From: Tellurirhabdus bombi
GTDB lineage: Bacteria > Bacteroidota > Bacteroidia > Cytophagales > Spirosomataceae
Length of the DNA stretch: 64,000 bases
Assembly (NCBI RefSeq): GCF_021484805.1
Contig: NZ_CP090557.1
Coordinates: forward strand, 1,104,501-1,168,500
Direction: 5' to 3'
A program made the position numbers and the translations under genes. Under the pieces are notes generated by a model, which saw only the letters and a list, made by a program, of their open reading frames with translations, did no database searches and was not told where the DNA came from. How positions within the stretch are numbered: the stretch's first letter is position 1; each line of letters opens with the position of its first letter. Below, one piece after another: positions 45,395-54,176 of this stretch.

Positions 45395-47089
45395 ATGTCT
45401 TTACTGAATTTCATTCGGTCTTCTACTTTTTGGGAATTAATGGGTTGGCTCGCTTTTGCACTCGTTGGCGTAATGTTCATTGCCAGCGATTTCCGACGAA
45501 CATTGGCCCGCTGGCAACAAATTACCCTGTTACTTGCTCTGGTTGGTTTGGTTTTTTTAAATCGGCTTCTCCTCCTTCTATTCAATCTCGAATTAAATCC
45601 AGACGAAAGTCAGCTGCTGTCACAGGCGATTACCTTGTTTCATCATCCTATCTACTGGAAGTCTACAGACGGAGCAACTATGGGTCCTTTAAGTTCCTAT
45701 TTTGCTTCGGTTCCTGCTTATCTGGGCTTTCCGCTGGATTACATCACGCTTCGCTGGAGTGCCTTCTTCTGCATCGCAACAGGTCTGGTTACAGGCTATT
45801 TCACCCTGGAGAATTTTTTCGGCGCGCGCACGGCCCGACTTGCTTTATTTCCAGCGGCAGCTTTTTTGAGTTTCACGCAGCATTTTGACTTTTTACACGC
45901 CACCAACGAGCAGCTTTCACTAGCGCTGCTGGGTATCTGTTTCTGGATGTACTCCCGCATGTGGCGCCAGCAAGCGTATGATTCAGTTCCGAAGTTGTTT
46001 TTGCTCAGCTTTGTAGCCAGTATGGTTCCTTTTGCCAAGTTGCAGGGAACGCCCATTGCCCTTGTCATTATTGGAATTACGTTTCTTGGTATTCTGGAAC
46101 AATACCCAGGCATGAGGCCCGGCCAATTCTGGTGGGCTTTCAGCAGTTTTATAGTTGGAGGGCTTGTTTTTCCTATTTTTGTGCTGTTGATGACGTTCAA
46201 ATTTAACGTCTTCGACGATTTCATGCATTATTACTTTCTGGCCAATTTTTCGTACAGTGCCGGAGGGAGTTTCTGGTCTTACCTCAGCAACTTTCCGGCT
46301 TTTGTGGGCCGCACAACTGATTTTCTTTTCTTTGTTCTCCCTACCTTCGTGCTGTTTATTAGCTGGGCTGTCTTTTCCAGACAAGGCCATAAAAGAGTAT
46401 TCCTCTTTACCTTAGCCTCAATAATGGCCAGTATGTACTCCGTTGTTAAGCCGGGTAATGAATTTATCCATTATTTGCTTTATCTGGTTTTTCCGATTTC
46501 TCTGTTAAATGCCTGCCTGCTCGATAGCCAGCGGGCTCCCGTTTACGGCGTTGCCTGGGTTGCTCTGGTCTTTGTGTTAACTGCCGTATGCGTTGATAGC
46601 CAATTTGATGACTTCGAAAGGAGTTTTGCCAGCCAATACCGTCGCGAGCCATTGAGGCACCGGCATCCACCAGGCTCACTTATTTCTAATGAGATAAAAA
46701 AATATGCCAAAGCAGGCGAATATTTAGTGGTCTGGGGCTGGGCACCACGCTATAATGTAGAAACCCAGATGCCACAGGGCGTTTGTGACAACCACACGAT
46801 CCGGTGCGTTCTTGGTGACCCTAAAGAGCAACTGATTCACCGGGAACGGTATATCCGCAATCTCCGGACAAGCCGGCCACCGATTTTTGTCGATGCGGTT
46901 GGCCCTAATTCTGTGTGGTTGCAGCAACGGGAAGAACACGGTTATGAAACCTTCCCCGAGCTAAAAGACTTTATCAATAAACATTACCAGTACGCTGGAG
47001 AAATACAAAAAACACGCATTTACGTCCGCACTGATCGCTACCTGGAATCAGTGAGACCCATCGCAATTAGAACCCCCTATGTGGATTAA
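45395..47089 (+). CDS. GT39-like integral membrane glycosyltransferase
   Basis: A 564-residue protein with about ten to twelve hydrophobic spans. The loop after the first spans reads FNLELNPDESQLLSQAITL, with an acidic pair of the kind that binds the metal and sugar phosphate in GT-C enzymes. A periplasmic C-terminal domain of about 130 residues (from RREPLRHRHPPGSLI) follows. It likely transfers a sugar from polyprenyl phosphate to a surface glycan. Its gene overlaps the next by 11 bp and begins a tight four-gene operon that ends at 49.8 kb. Confidence 0.68.
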   Translation: MSLLNFIRSSTFWELMGWLAFALVGVMFIASDFRRTLARWQQITLLLALVGLVFLNRLLLLLFNLELNPDESQLLSQAITLFHHPIYWKSTDGATMGPLSSYFASVPAYLGFPLDYITLRWSAFFCIATGLVTGYFTLENFFGARTARLALFPAAAFLSFTQHFDFLHATNEQLSLALLGICFWMYSRMWRQQAYDSVPKLFLLSFVASMVPFAKLQGTPIALVIIGITFLGILEQYPGMRPGQFWWAFSSFIVGGLVFPIFVLLMTFKFNVFDDFMHYYFLANFSYSAGGSFWSYLSNFPAFVGRTTDFLFFVLPTFVLFISWAVFSRQGHKRVFLFTLASIMASMYSVVKPGNEFIHYLLYLVFPISLLNACLLDSQRAPVYGVAWVALVFVLTAVCVDSQFDDFERSFASQYRREPLRHRHPPGSLISNEIKKYAKAGEYLVVWGWAPRYNVETQMPQGVCDNHTIRCVLGDPKEQLIHRERYIRNLRTSRPPIFVDAVGPNSVWLQQREEHGYETFPELKDFINKHYQYAGEIQKTRIYVRTDRYLESVRPIAIRTPYVD

Positions 47090-48032
47090 AAAAGGAGTTG
47101 TTTATAAAACAGATGGTTCAAAACCATTCAGCCGCACGCACGCCCAAGTACCCTTTGCCTTTCCTATCTACCAAGGCGATTCCGTCGAGCGTTTACGGGT
47201 TTATTTCGCTACCCGCGACGAAAATCGGTCTTCCTCTACGTCTTTCGTTGAATTAGACCCTAACGACCTGAACAATGTGATTTATGTGCACGACCAGCCC
47301 TGTCTGACCAAAGGTGCCATTGGCATGTTCGACGAAACGGGTGCGATGCCATCCTGGTTTTTGCAACGTGGCGACGAAATCTGGTTGTATTATACGGGCT
47401 GGAACAAAAGCGAAACAGCCTGGTACCGGCTTGGCATTGGCCTGGCCGTCAGCCGCGATGGTGGACTGACGTTTGAGCGCGTGCATGATGGGCCGCTGCT
47501 CGATCGTTCTATTTACGACCAGGTTTGGGTGGCTCAACCCTGCGTTTTGGTGGAAGATAAGCCCGATGGAACTTCTCACTGGCAAATGTGGTATCTTTCT
47601 TGCACGAAGATCGAAGTCATCAACGGACACCCCGAGCCTTTCTACAATGTGAAATACGCCGAATCAGAAGACGGTATTCACTGGAATCGCACGGGTACTG
47701 TAGCGATTGATTATGACGAGTTTACAGACGCAATCGGGCGTCCGGCCGTTATTAAGGAAGACGGTTTGTACAAAATGTATTATTCCTACCGGAATGCAAC
47801 GAATTTCCGGACAGACACGGCTCAAAGTTACCGGATTGGTTACGCGGAGTCTACGGATGGTATTAAATGGGAACGCAAGGATGATCTGGCGGGCATTGAC
47901 CGGTCAGAAGATGGGTGGGATTCGCTCATGATGGATTATGCGCATGTGATACAGCTAAACGGCAAAACCTACATGTTCTATAACGGAAACGGTTTTGGCG
48001 CTTCGGGATTTGGGTATGCGGAAAAGCAATGA
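47079..48032 (+). CDS. Five-bladed beta-propeller glycosidase-like protein (GH32/43/130 superfamily)
   Basis: The 317-residue protein has repeated aromatic-Asp blades. It begins MWIKKGVVYKTDGSKPFSRT and goes on with VYFATRDENRSSSTSF, GIGLAVSRDGGLTFERVH, VKYAESEDGIHWNRTG and IGYAESTDGIKWERKDD. The repeated S.DG..W motif is that of GH43/GH32/GH130-type propellers. There is no signal peptide, so it should stay in the cytoplasm, unusual for a degrading glycosidase. Its start lies inside the previous gene, and the next gene begins 1 nt after its stop. It may process a precursor or nucleotide-linked sugar. The activity is unknown. Confidence 0.75.
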   Translation: MWIKKGVVYKTDGSKPFSRTHAQVPFAFPIYQGDSVERLRVYFATRDENRSSSTSFVELDPNDLNNVIYVHDQPCLTKGAIGMFDETGAMPSWFLQRGDEIWLYYTGWNKSETAWYRLGIGLAVSRDGGLTFERVHDGPLLDRSIYDQVWVAQPCVLVEDKPDGTSHWQMWYLSCTKIEVINGHPEPFYNVKYAESEDGIHWNRTGTVAIDYDEFTDAIGRPAVIKEDGLYKMYYSYRNATNFRTDTAQSYRIGYAESTDGIKWERKDDLAGIDRSEDGWDSLMMDYAHVIQLNGKTYMFYNGNGFGASGFGYAEKQ

Positions 48033-48033
48033 A

Positions 48034-48999
48034 ATGATTAAAGTTAGCGTCAACATAGTCACCTACAACCAGGTTCGGTTTATTGCCGAAGCCATTGAAA
48101 GTGCGCTGAATCAGGAAACCACGTTCCCGTACGAAATCATCGTAGCCGATGATTGCTCGACGGATGGAGCGCGGGAGGTTATCGAGGCATACCAGAAAAA
48201 ATACCCGGATAAAATTCGCGCCATTCTGCACGAGAAAAACCTCGGCGGGGCGGGCAAATTCAACGCCATCAGTGCCATCGAAGCCTCACGGGGTCAGTAT
48301 ATTGCCACGACCGATGGGGACGATTATTTTACCAGCCCTCATAAATTGCAGAAACAGGTTGAATTTATGGACGCTCATCCAGAGTGTTCTACTTGTTTTC
48401 ATAATGCGCAGATTATTTGGGAGGATGGTAGCTACGCGCCCGAGCTGGTTAACGGTCCGGAGCAAAAGTTAATCTCGACGGTTGAAGACCTGGTTGGCGA
48501 GGATGAAGTCTGGTTTATGGCTACGTCGAGTGTCATGTTCCGCAATGGTCTACTGACGGATTATCCCGATTGGTTTTACGAATCCAAGAGCGGCGATATT
48601 CCCCGGTACATCTTGTTGGCAAAAAAAGGCAAAATTGGCTATCTTCCTGACGTAATGTCGGTTTACCGCAAAAACCGCGATGGCGTTAGCTTTACAGACC
48701 ACCGTTGGGATGCCGACTTTCTGTACAATCGCATCGGTATGTATGAAGGCATCAACCGCGAACTGGATTATCGTTTTGATCGTGTACTGCGGAAAAACAT
48801 TGCCCGGTATTACCGCATGATGTTGGATTCGAAGCAGTATGAAGGCCGTTATTTTCCGCGGGCCAGCATTGCCCTCAAGTACTTGAATCTGGGACGTCCA
48901 AATTGGCACATCACCAAAGAGATCGTCCGGGATTATCTGGTTCCAGAATCATTGTTAAAAGTTTACAGCGCCATCCGGTTGCTTCCACATCGTAATTGA
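48034..48999 (+). CDS. Glycosyltransferase family 2
   Basis: A 321-residue GT-A protein. The ATG at 48034 gives MIKVSVNIVTYNQVRFIAEA; an in-frame start at 47995 would overlap the previous gene and is rejected. Motifs are VADDCSTDGAREVIEAY and the DxD element in ATTDGDDYFTSP (residues about 90-100). The C-terminal part (KNIARYYRMM to LLPHRN) is helical. It is the third gene of the operon and should add one sugar of the repeat or chain. Confidence 0.87.
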   Translation: MIKVSVNIVTYNQVRFIAEAIESALNQETTFPYEIIVADDCSTDGAREVIEAYQKKYPDKIRAILHEKNLGGAGKFNAISAIEASRGQYIATTDGDDYFTSPHKLQKQVEFMDAHPECSTCFHNAQIIWEDGSYAPELVNGPEQKLISTVEDLVGEDEVWFMATSSVMFRNGLLTDYPDWFYESKSGDIPRYILLAKKGKIGYLPDVMSVYRKNRDGVSFTDHRWDADFLYNRIGMYEGINRELDYRFDRVLRKNIARYYRMMLDSKQYEGRYFPRASIALKYLNLGRPNWHITKEIVRDYLVPESLLKVYSAIRLLPHRN

Positions 49000-49006
49000 T
49001 TGCACT

Positions 49007-49786
49007 ATGAAACTAAGTGTCGTTATACCCGCTTACAACGAAGAGGAGTCGATACCCGAAACACTACGTACGCTTTACCAAACCTTATCGAAGCACGGTA
49101 TTCCGCACGAAATCTGTGTAACCAATGACAACTCCAAAGACGGTACCCTGCGCGTCCTGGACCAGTTATCGCTCGAAATTCCAACGCTGGTGTATTATAC
49201 CAATCCGGGTCCTAACGGGTTCGGGTATGCCGTGCGTTACGGACTGGAGCGCTTTACGGGCGACTGTGTGGCCGTTTTTATGGCCGATATGTCGGATGAT
49301 CCGGAAGATCTGGCGAAGTTCTATTTCAAAATGCTTGAAGGCGATTACGACTGCGTATTCGGCTCGCGATGGGTTAAAGGGGGTCAGGTTATTGACTATC
49401 CCGAACTGAAAAAATTCATCAACCGCATTGCCAACGCCATTATTCGCCTCGTGATCGGCATTAAATACAACGATACCACCAACGCGTTTAAGCTCTACAA
49501 GCGTGAAACGATGGAAGGGTTAAAACCCTTTCTCTCGCCGCACTTCAACCTGACCGTTGAGCTACCGCTAAAAGCAATTGTTCGCGGTTATAACTACGCT
49601 GTGGTGCCCAATAGCTGGACAAACCGGAAGTACGGCGAATCAAAGCTGAAAATCAAGGAGATGGGAAGCCGCTACTTTTTCATTTTGATGTACTGCTTCA
49701 TCGAGAAATTTTTCTCCCGGGGCGATTACCGCAAGAAAGTTTCCGCTGGTTCGGGCGGTGGCGCAACTACCGTTAAAGCGTTATAA
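49007..49786 (+). CDS. Glycosyltransferase family 2 (dolichol-phosphate mannose synthase type)
   Basis: The 259-residue protein begins MKLSVVIPAYNEEESIPETL, then has VTNDNSKDGTLRVLDQ and the acidic MADMSDDPEDLAKFY. This order matches DPM1-like enzymes, which charge polyprenyl phosphate with mannose or glucose. Such a donor is what a GT39-like enzyme three genes upstream would need. It starts 7 bp after the previous gene and ends the operon before a strong terminator. Confidence 0.87.
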   Translation: MKLSVVIPAYNEEESIPETLRTLYQTLSKHGIPHEICVTNDNSKDGTLRVLDQLSLEIPTLVYYTNPGPNGFGYAVRYGLERFTGDCVAVFMADMSDDPEDLAKFYFKMLEGDYDCVFGSRWVKGGQVIDYPELKKFINRIANAIIRLVIGIKYNDTTNAFKLYKRETMEGLKPFLSPHFNLTVELPLKAIVRGYNYAVVPNSWTNRKYGESKLKIKEMGSRYFFILMYCFIEKFFSRGDYRKKVSAGSGGGATTVKAL

Positions 49787-49790
49787 AACA

Positions 49791-49836
49791 CAGCGCTCAC
49801 CCTCAGACTTGAAAACCAAGAAGGCGGTGAGCGCTG
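49791..49836. terminator. Bidirectional terminator at the end of the glycan operon
   Basis: CAGCGCTCACC (49791-49801) pairs exactly with GGTGAGCGCTG (49826-49836). It serves the plus-strand operon and the minus-strand membrane-protein gene. Confidence 0.85.
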
Positions 49837-49841
49837 CCTAT

Positions 49842-50279
49842 TTATTTCCCGATAAAGCCAGAAAGCTGGTAGGTCGCCAGCGTAATAATAACACTCCACC
49901 AGGCGGCGCTCATCAGCATATAGCTAAAGATGAGTCCTCGGTTTACCCGGAACGATACGGCCAGAATAGTTCCTCCGATGGGAGTCAGCAAAATCGGCGT
50001 CAGGAACGCGATTCCAATCATTCCCGACCGCTTCCAGATTCGTACGGCCAGGCGGGTCCGGCGGGTAAAACGCTTGGGCGTTGCCGGTTTGAAACGTCTC
50101 CACAAAGTCTGCAAAAGCTTTCCGGTATACGTTACCAGTATTACACTCATCATCATGCCCGAAACCGTGCACACACTGGTTTCAACCCAGCTCAGACCCA
50201 GTGCCAAGCCTGATAGTGGCCCACCAACAAATTTCAGCATACTCGCTGCAACAACCGATATGTACTTGGCAAATTCCAT
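49842..50279 (-). CDS. Small integral membrane protein, unknown function
   Basis: The 145-residue protein has about four hydrophobic segments (residues 8-30, 38-55, 85-108 and 115-135) with a basic loop (WRRFKPATPKRFTRRTRLAVR) between the second and third. The glycine/proline pattern near GGPLSGLALG and LTPILLTPIGGTILAV resembles small multidrug-export type proteins, but I am not sure. It is alone on its strand. Confidence 0.55.
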   Translation of the reverse strand: MEFAKYISVVAASMLKFVGGPLSGLALGLSWVETSVCTVSGMMMSVILVTYTGKLLQTLWRRFKPATPKRFTRRTRLAVRIWKRSGMIGIAFLTPILLTPIGGTILAVSFRVNRGLIFSYMLMSAAWWSVIITLATYQLSGFIGK

Positions 50280-50338
50280 GCAATCAATTCCAAACCATTG
50301 CTAATATAACGAGGTTATAGCCAAGAGTTTTCATAAAC

Positions 50339-51307
50339 ATGCCTATTATTCAACGATCTGCTTATCCGGGTTCGCCTCGCTATCTTTACAACGGTCATCT
50401 TCAGACCATTATCCCAAGCGCGCTCCGAAAGATAGCTGGCGTCAATTATGAGCGTGAGCGCCTTGTTCTCGCGGACGACGATTTTGTTGACCTGGACTGG
50501 CTCGATCAGAAAAGCCGCCGCCTCGTTTTGATCACACACGGACTGGAAGGTGATTCGCACCGGCATTACGTAAAAGGCACTGCCCGTCTATTTGCCCAAA
50601 ACAAGTGGGATGTCCTGGCCTGGAATTGCCGCTCGTGCAGTGGCGAAATGAACCGGGCATTCCGGCTTTACAACCACGGCGAAATTGGTGACATTGGCGA
50701 AGTGCTTGCGCACGCGCTCCGTACAAAACACTACGAAGAGGTTGTGCTTGTTGGGTATAGCATGGGTGGCAATATTATTCTCAAATACCTGGGAGTTCAC
50801 GGCAAAACGATCCCGGACGTTATTAGCCGGGGCATTGCCGTTTCCTCACCAACTGATCTGGGGGCCAGCGCCCGCCTGCTCGACCTCCCTTCCAATAAGT
50901 TTTACCGCAATCGGTTCATGAAAAAGCTGCTTGTTAAAATGAGTCAGAAGGCGAATTTGTTTCCGGGAACACTGGACATGACCAAAGCGGCCCAGGTGCG
51001 GCTTTGGCGGGATTTCGATACTTTTTTCTCCGCGCCCCTGAATGGGTACCGCGATGCCGATGATTTCTACGAGCAGGCTTCTGCACTCAACTACATGACT
51101 GGTGTTTCGATACCTGCCCTGTTGCTGAACGCCCAGAATGACCCGCTTCTTTCGCCGGAGTGTTCACCGGAAGGACTGGCGGCTACGCACCCGCACATTT
51201 ACCTTGAAACACCCCGAACAGGTGGGCACGTTGGTTTTGTGGTGCGTGGCGATGAGCATACGTATGCCGAGCGGCGCGCCCTTGAGTTTGTTACGTCTAA
51301 ATTTTAA
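50339..51307 (+). CDS. YheT-type alpha/beta hydrolase
   Basis: The 322-residue protein has the YheT signature: NGHLQTIIPSALRK at the N-terminus, THGLEGDSHRHYVKGTARL, and the nucleophile elbow VGYSMGGNIILKYLG (Ser near 142). The catalytic His is in GGHVGFVVRGDEH. YheT enzymes are cytoplasmic esterases of unclear natural substrate. It is followed after 45 bp by a 2-hydroxyacid dehydrogenase gene. Confidence 0.85.
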   Translation: MPIIQRSAYPGSPRYLYNGHLQTIIPSALRKIAGVNYERERLVLADDDFVDLDWLDQKSRRLVLITHGLEGDSHRHYVKGTARLFAQNKWDVLAWNCRSCSGEMNRAFRLYNHGEIGDIGEVLAHALRTKHYEEVVLVGYSMGGNIILKYLGVHGKTIPDVISRGIAVSSPTDLGASARLLDLPSNKFYRNRFMKKLLVKMSQKANLFPGTLDMTKAAQVRLWRDFDTFFSAPLNGYRDADDFYEQASALNYMTGVSIPALLLNAQNDPLLSPECSPEGLAATHPHIYLETPRTGGHVGFVVRGDEHTYAERRALEFVTSKF

Positions 51308-51352
51308 GAATGTCAGGATTGTTGTAATTTCCCGCCCTAACCTCCACGAAGC

Positions 51353-52306
51353 ATGAAACTTGTTTATCTTGATGCCTACGCCCTCAATCCCGGTGACCTG
51401 GATTGGGCAACCCTCGAAGCCTTGGGCGATGTAACTTTTTACGACCGGACAGCGCCGGACCAAATCGTAGAACGGGCCAAGGATGCCGACATGCTGCTCG
51501 TCAACAAAGTCCGGATGAATCGGGAAACGTTGGCCCAGCTTCCGAATCTGCGGTATATCGGTGTAACGGCTACGGGCTATGACATCATTGATGGGCAAGC
51601 GGCCCGCGAACAGGGCATCACGGTAACCAACGTAAAAGGGTATAGTACTGAATCGGTGGCGCAGCATACGTTTGCTCTGCTTCTGGAATTAGCCTATCGC
51701 ACGTCCGTACATGCCTCCAGCGTTCAGCGGGGCGACTGGGCTAGCAACCCTGATTTCTGCTACTGGAAAACGCCACTGGTTGAGTTGGCTGGCAAAACCC
51801 TAGGTGTAGTCGGTTTTGGTGACATTGGACGCCGGGTGGCCGAAATTGGCCGGGCTTTTGCCATGAACGTTATCGTCAATCGCCGCCACACAGCCGATAC
51901 GCCACCCGAAGGCATTCGTTACGTGGACATCTCTACGCTTTTTGCGGAAAGCGATGTAGTTAGCCTCCACTGTCCGATGACCGCCGAAAACAAAGGTTTT
52001 GTGAATCAGGAACTATTGGCTAAGATGAAGAAAACGGCTTATTTTCTCAATACCAGCCGGGGCGGTCTGGTTACTGAAAACGACCTGGCCGAAGCACTCA
52101 ACAAGGGAACAATTGCCGGTGCCGGACTGGATGTCCTGACGCAGGAGCCCCCTTCTAGCGGCAACCCATTGATTGGCGCGAAAAATTGCGTACTGACTCC
52201 GCATATTGCCTGGGCTAGCTTCGAAGCACGCCAGCGTCTATTGGCAATCACGGTGGAAAACATCAAGGCTTTTCTCGCGGAAAAGCCGCAGAATGTAGTT
52301 AATTAA
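51353..52306 (+). CDS. D-2-hydroxyacid dehydrogenase (glycerate dehydrogenase type)
   Basis: The 317-residue NAD enzyme has VTATGYDIIDGQAAREQGI, the Rossmann motif GVVGFGDIGRRVAEIGRAF (near residue 150), the catalytic Arg in NTSRGGLVTENDLAEAL, the Glu in LDVLTQEPP, and the His in LTPHIAWAS. The family reduces hydroxypyruvate, glyoxylate or related 2-oxoacids, and glycerate dehydrogenase is the closest named type. It ends 7 bp before the convergent MerR gene. Confidence 0.85.
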   Translation: MKLVYLDAYALNPGDLDWATLEALGDVTFYDRTAPDQIVERAKDADMLLVNKVRMNRETLAQLPNLRYIGVTATGYDIIDGQAAREQGITVTNVKGYSTESVAQHTFALLLELAYRTSVHASSVQRGDWASNPDFCYWKTPLVELAGKTLGVVGFGDIGRRVAEIGRAFAMNVIVNRRHTADTPPEGIRYVDISTLFAESDVVSLHCPMTAENKGFVNQELLAKMKKTAYFLNTSRGGLVTENDLAEALNKGTIAGAGLDVLTQEPPSSGNPLIGAKNCVLTPHIAWASFEARQRLLAITVENIKAFLAEKPQNVVN

Positions 52307-52313
52307 CTAGCGT

Positions 52314-53192
52314 TCAGGCGCTGACAATATGCCTTAGATCTTCCAGATTATTGATGATTGTCGCGTTCTCTGGCAACACAATGTCCTGTCCTACCACCTG
52401 ATAACCAGTTAGTAGTAAATGGGCATAAGGGAAGGTTTTGGCTATTTTGTTAACGTAGGGCTGGACTTCACTGTTACTCGGTGATGTGGTGATCGCGGTA
52501 AGAATAAAGTCGGGCTTATGCACGTTACAGGCAAATTGTAACTCATCGAAAGGCAAATTCTGACCTAGATAAATAACTTTATTCTCCCGCGCCCGAATGA
52601 TGTAATTTGCAAACAGGAGCGTGATCTCGTGCATTTCACCTTCAGGAAGATAAAGCAGGTATTTCTTTGCGTCCGAATGCTGGTTGCGCGCTTGCCCATC
52701 GATCTCGGCAATGAGTTTTTGCCGGATCAGGTTCGTGATAAAATGCTCCTGCGCGGGTCCAATTGAGCTTGTGACCCAAAGCGTTCCGATGCGGCTCAGA
52801 AAAGGATAGATGACATATAGCATCGTATTTTCAAAGCCAAACTGCTGAATGTTGGTGCTGATGAGGTATTCAAAGCGATCTTCATCCAGATCAATCATGG
52901 AGATCGCCAGGGCGTGAATCTGGTCGGGGTAGTTCAGTTTTCGATCCGAGATCGCAATCACCTCACGAGTCAGTTCTTTGATACTTAGCTTCGCGATTTC
53001 GGAGATTTTGTAACCATGATCTTTTAACAACGAGATGTTCAGTACCATCTTCAAATCCTGGTCATTGTAGGTCCGAATGTTCGTATCCGTCCTGCCCGGA
53101 GACAGAATATTATACCGCTGTTCCCAAATACGAAGCGTGTGCGCCTTGATTCCCGATAGCTGCTCTAAGTCTTTTATTGAATACCCACTCAT
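52314..53192 (-). CDS. MerR-family regulator with cobalamin-binding domain (CarH/LitR type)
   Basis: Residues 1-75 are a MerR winged helix (MSGYSIKDLEQLSGIKAHTL). Residues about 90-160 form the helical bundle of AdoCbl photoreceptors, with the W-x9-EH signature: W139, E149 and H150. A Rossmann-like B12 domain follows, where ExH (E186, H188) keeps the lower axial His; the Gly of ExHxxG is Thr here. In CarH/LitR, adenosylcobalamin holds the repressor on DNA in the dark, and light releases it. The ATG at 53192 is preferred to one 5 codons upstream (53207). cruF lies just upstream on the same strand. Confidence 0.87.
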   Translation of the reverse strand: MSGYSIKDLEQLSGIKAHTLRIWEQRYNILSPGRTDTNIRTYNDQDLKMVLNISLLKDHGYKISEIAKLSIKELTREVIAISDRKLNYPDQIHALAISMIDLDEDRFEYLISTNIQQFGFENTMLYVIYPFLSRIGTLWVTSSIGPAQEHFITNLIRQKLIAEIDGQARNQHSDAKKYLLYLPEGEMHEITLLFANYIIRARENKVIYLGQNLPFDELQFACNVHKPDFILTAITTSPSNSEVQPYVNKIAKTFPYAHLLLTGYQVVGQDIVLPENATIINNLEDLRHIVSA

Positions 53193-53235
53193 TGTAAGCT
53201 GCCCCATTCTACTTGCTCATCTTGCGTACTAAATT

Positions 53236-53265
53236 ACAAATATAACCGCTACGGATTACGTTTGT
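53236..53265. promoter_or_regulatory. Dyad operator over the promoter of the MerR/B12 regulator
   Basis: ACAAATATAA (53236-53245) and TTACGTTTGT (53256-53265) are imperfect inverted repeats (8 of 10 positions) separated by 10 bp. On the minus strand the left arm contains TATATTTG (53237-53244), a -7 box that would give a leader of about 40 nt before the regulator gene. The arrangement suits autoregulation. Confidence 0.6.
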
Positions 53266-53279
53266 TTAATGAAGCGCCG

Positions 53280-53933
53280 CTATAGATTAAACAAAATACT
53301 GGCTATAAAGAAAAAGAACTGCAAAAGTAGCAAAGGCATAGCCAGGCGATTGTCTTTCCGAAAAGGTAACCCATACCAGATCGACATAAGCACCAGCGAT
53401 ACAATCCACCAACCCAGATAATTCCGAATGGGAATGTCGGCACCAAACCAGTTCCAAAAGTCAAGCTGAATGGCTACAGGCTCAATCAGGAGGTCCAGCA
53501 AAACCATTAACGAAGCGGCGAAGATTGCTTTCAGATAAACCGGAAAAGGCAAACGGTCACAAACAACACCGCAGCAGTACGTCAGCATAAGCCAATTACA
53601 GCCAATCAGTAGCGGCACGTCCAGGAATTTGATGCCTAAGGTAGGCCCGTACTCATAGTTCCCGAATACAAATCCTGTCTTAACGCCTAACACCTCTACC
53701 CAGAAGCCAACGAGCCAGGTCAGGACGCAATAAAAAATGAAAGGGCGATTCCAATCGGGATGAAAAAGCAGCAGCAAGGCAAGAGAGACCAGCAAATTGA
53801 CCGGAACCAACGACCGGAAAAGCGGCGACGAAACGGGAAGTTGCAAACCGATTGCACCGGAAACGTAGGCCAGTATCAAAAAAATGACTACCGGCCGGTA
53901 GTAACGTGCCGAAGTAAGTAGACCATCAGGCAT
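53280..53933 (-). CDS. cruF: Carotenoid biosynthesis protein CruF
   Basis: CruF adds water at the 1',2' double bond of acyclic or monocyclic carotenoid ends, on the way to glycosylated or hydroxylated carotenoids. The 217-residue membrane protein has about seven hydrophobic spans and the family's acidic segments: GFWVEVLGVKTGFVFGNYEYGPTLG and LDLLIEPVAIQLDFW. The ATG at 53933 is chosen; a TTG four codons earlier is possible. The other carotenoid genes are not in the window. The CarH-like regulator lies 87 bp downstream on the same strand. Confidence 0.82.
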   Translation of the reverse strand: MPDGLLTSARYYRPVVIFLILAYVSGAIGLQLPVSSPLFRSLVPVNLLVSLALLLLFHPDWNRPFIFYCVLTWLVGFWVEVLGVKTGFVFGNYEYGPTLGIKFLDVPLLIGCNWLMLTYCCGVVCDRLPFPVYLKAIFAASLMVLLDLLIEPVAIQLDFWNWFGADIPIRNYLGWWIVSLVLMSIWYGLPFRKDNRLAMPLLLLQFFFFIASILFNL

Positions 53934-53965
53934 TGTGAATCGCAAAGAAGATCCGTATTACTTAA

Positions 53966-53995
53966 TAAAAAAGCCCTGCTGAAAAACAGGGCTTT
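53966..53995 (-). terminator. Terminator of tRNA-His (minus strand)
   Basis: AAAGCCCTG (53970-53978) and CAGGGCTTT (53987-53995) pair exactly, and on the minus strand a T-tract follows. Confidence 0.85.
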
Positions 53996-54001
53996 AAGGA
54001 G

Positions 54002-54076
54002 GGAGAATGATGGGTCTCGAACCCACGACCCCCAGAACCACAATCTGGTGCTCTAACCAACTGAGCTACAATCTCC
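54002..54076 (-). tRNA. tRNA-His (anticodon GTG)
   Basis: On the minus strand the gene has a D-arm GCTCAGTTGGTTAGAGC, an anticodon arm CCAGA-TTGTGGT-TCTGG with GTG at the anticodon position, and a T-arm GTGGG-TTCGAGA-CCCAT. The extra 5' G (54076) opposite C73 is the mark of tRNA-His. One T-T mismatch is seen in the acceptor stem (5-68). CCA is not encoded. Confidence 0.93.
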
Positions 54077-54090
54077 GTGTATTTGAGCTG

Positions 54091-54120
54091 CAAAATTAGC
54101 GAATAATGAATAAAGATCAA
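54091..54120 (-). promoter_or_regulatory. Promoter of tRNA-His
   Basis: On the minus strand TTG (54120-54118) and TAATTTTG (54098-54091) are separated by 19 bp, an exact fit to the Bacteroidota consensus, and the tRNA begins about 15 bp downstream. Confidence 0.75.
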
Positions 54121-54176
54121 GAAAGTAGAAAGATTTTTTTGCTTTTCCTTATTCATTACTCGCGTGCTCCTGCTTC

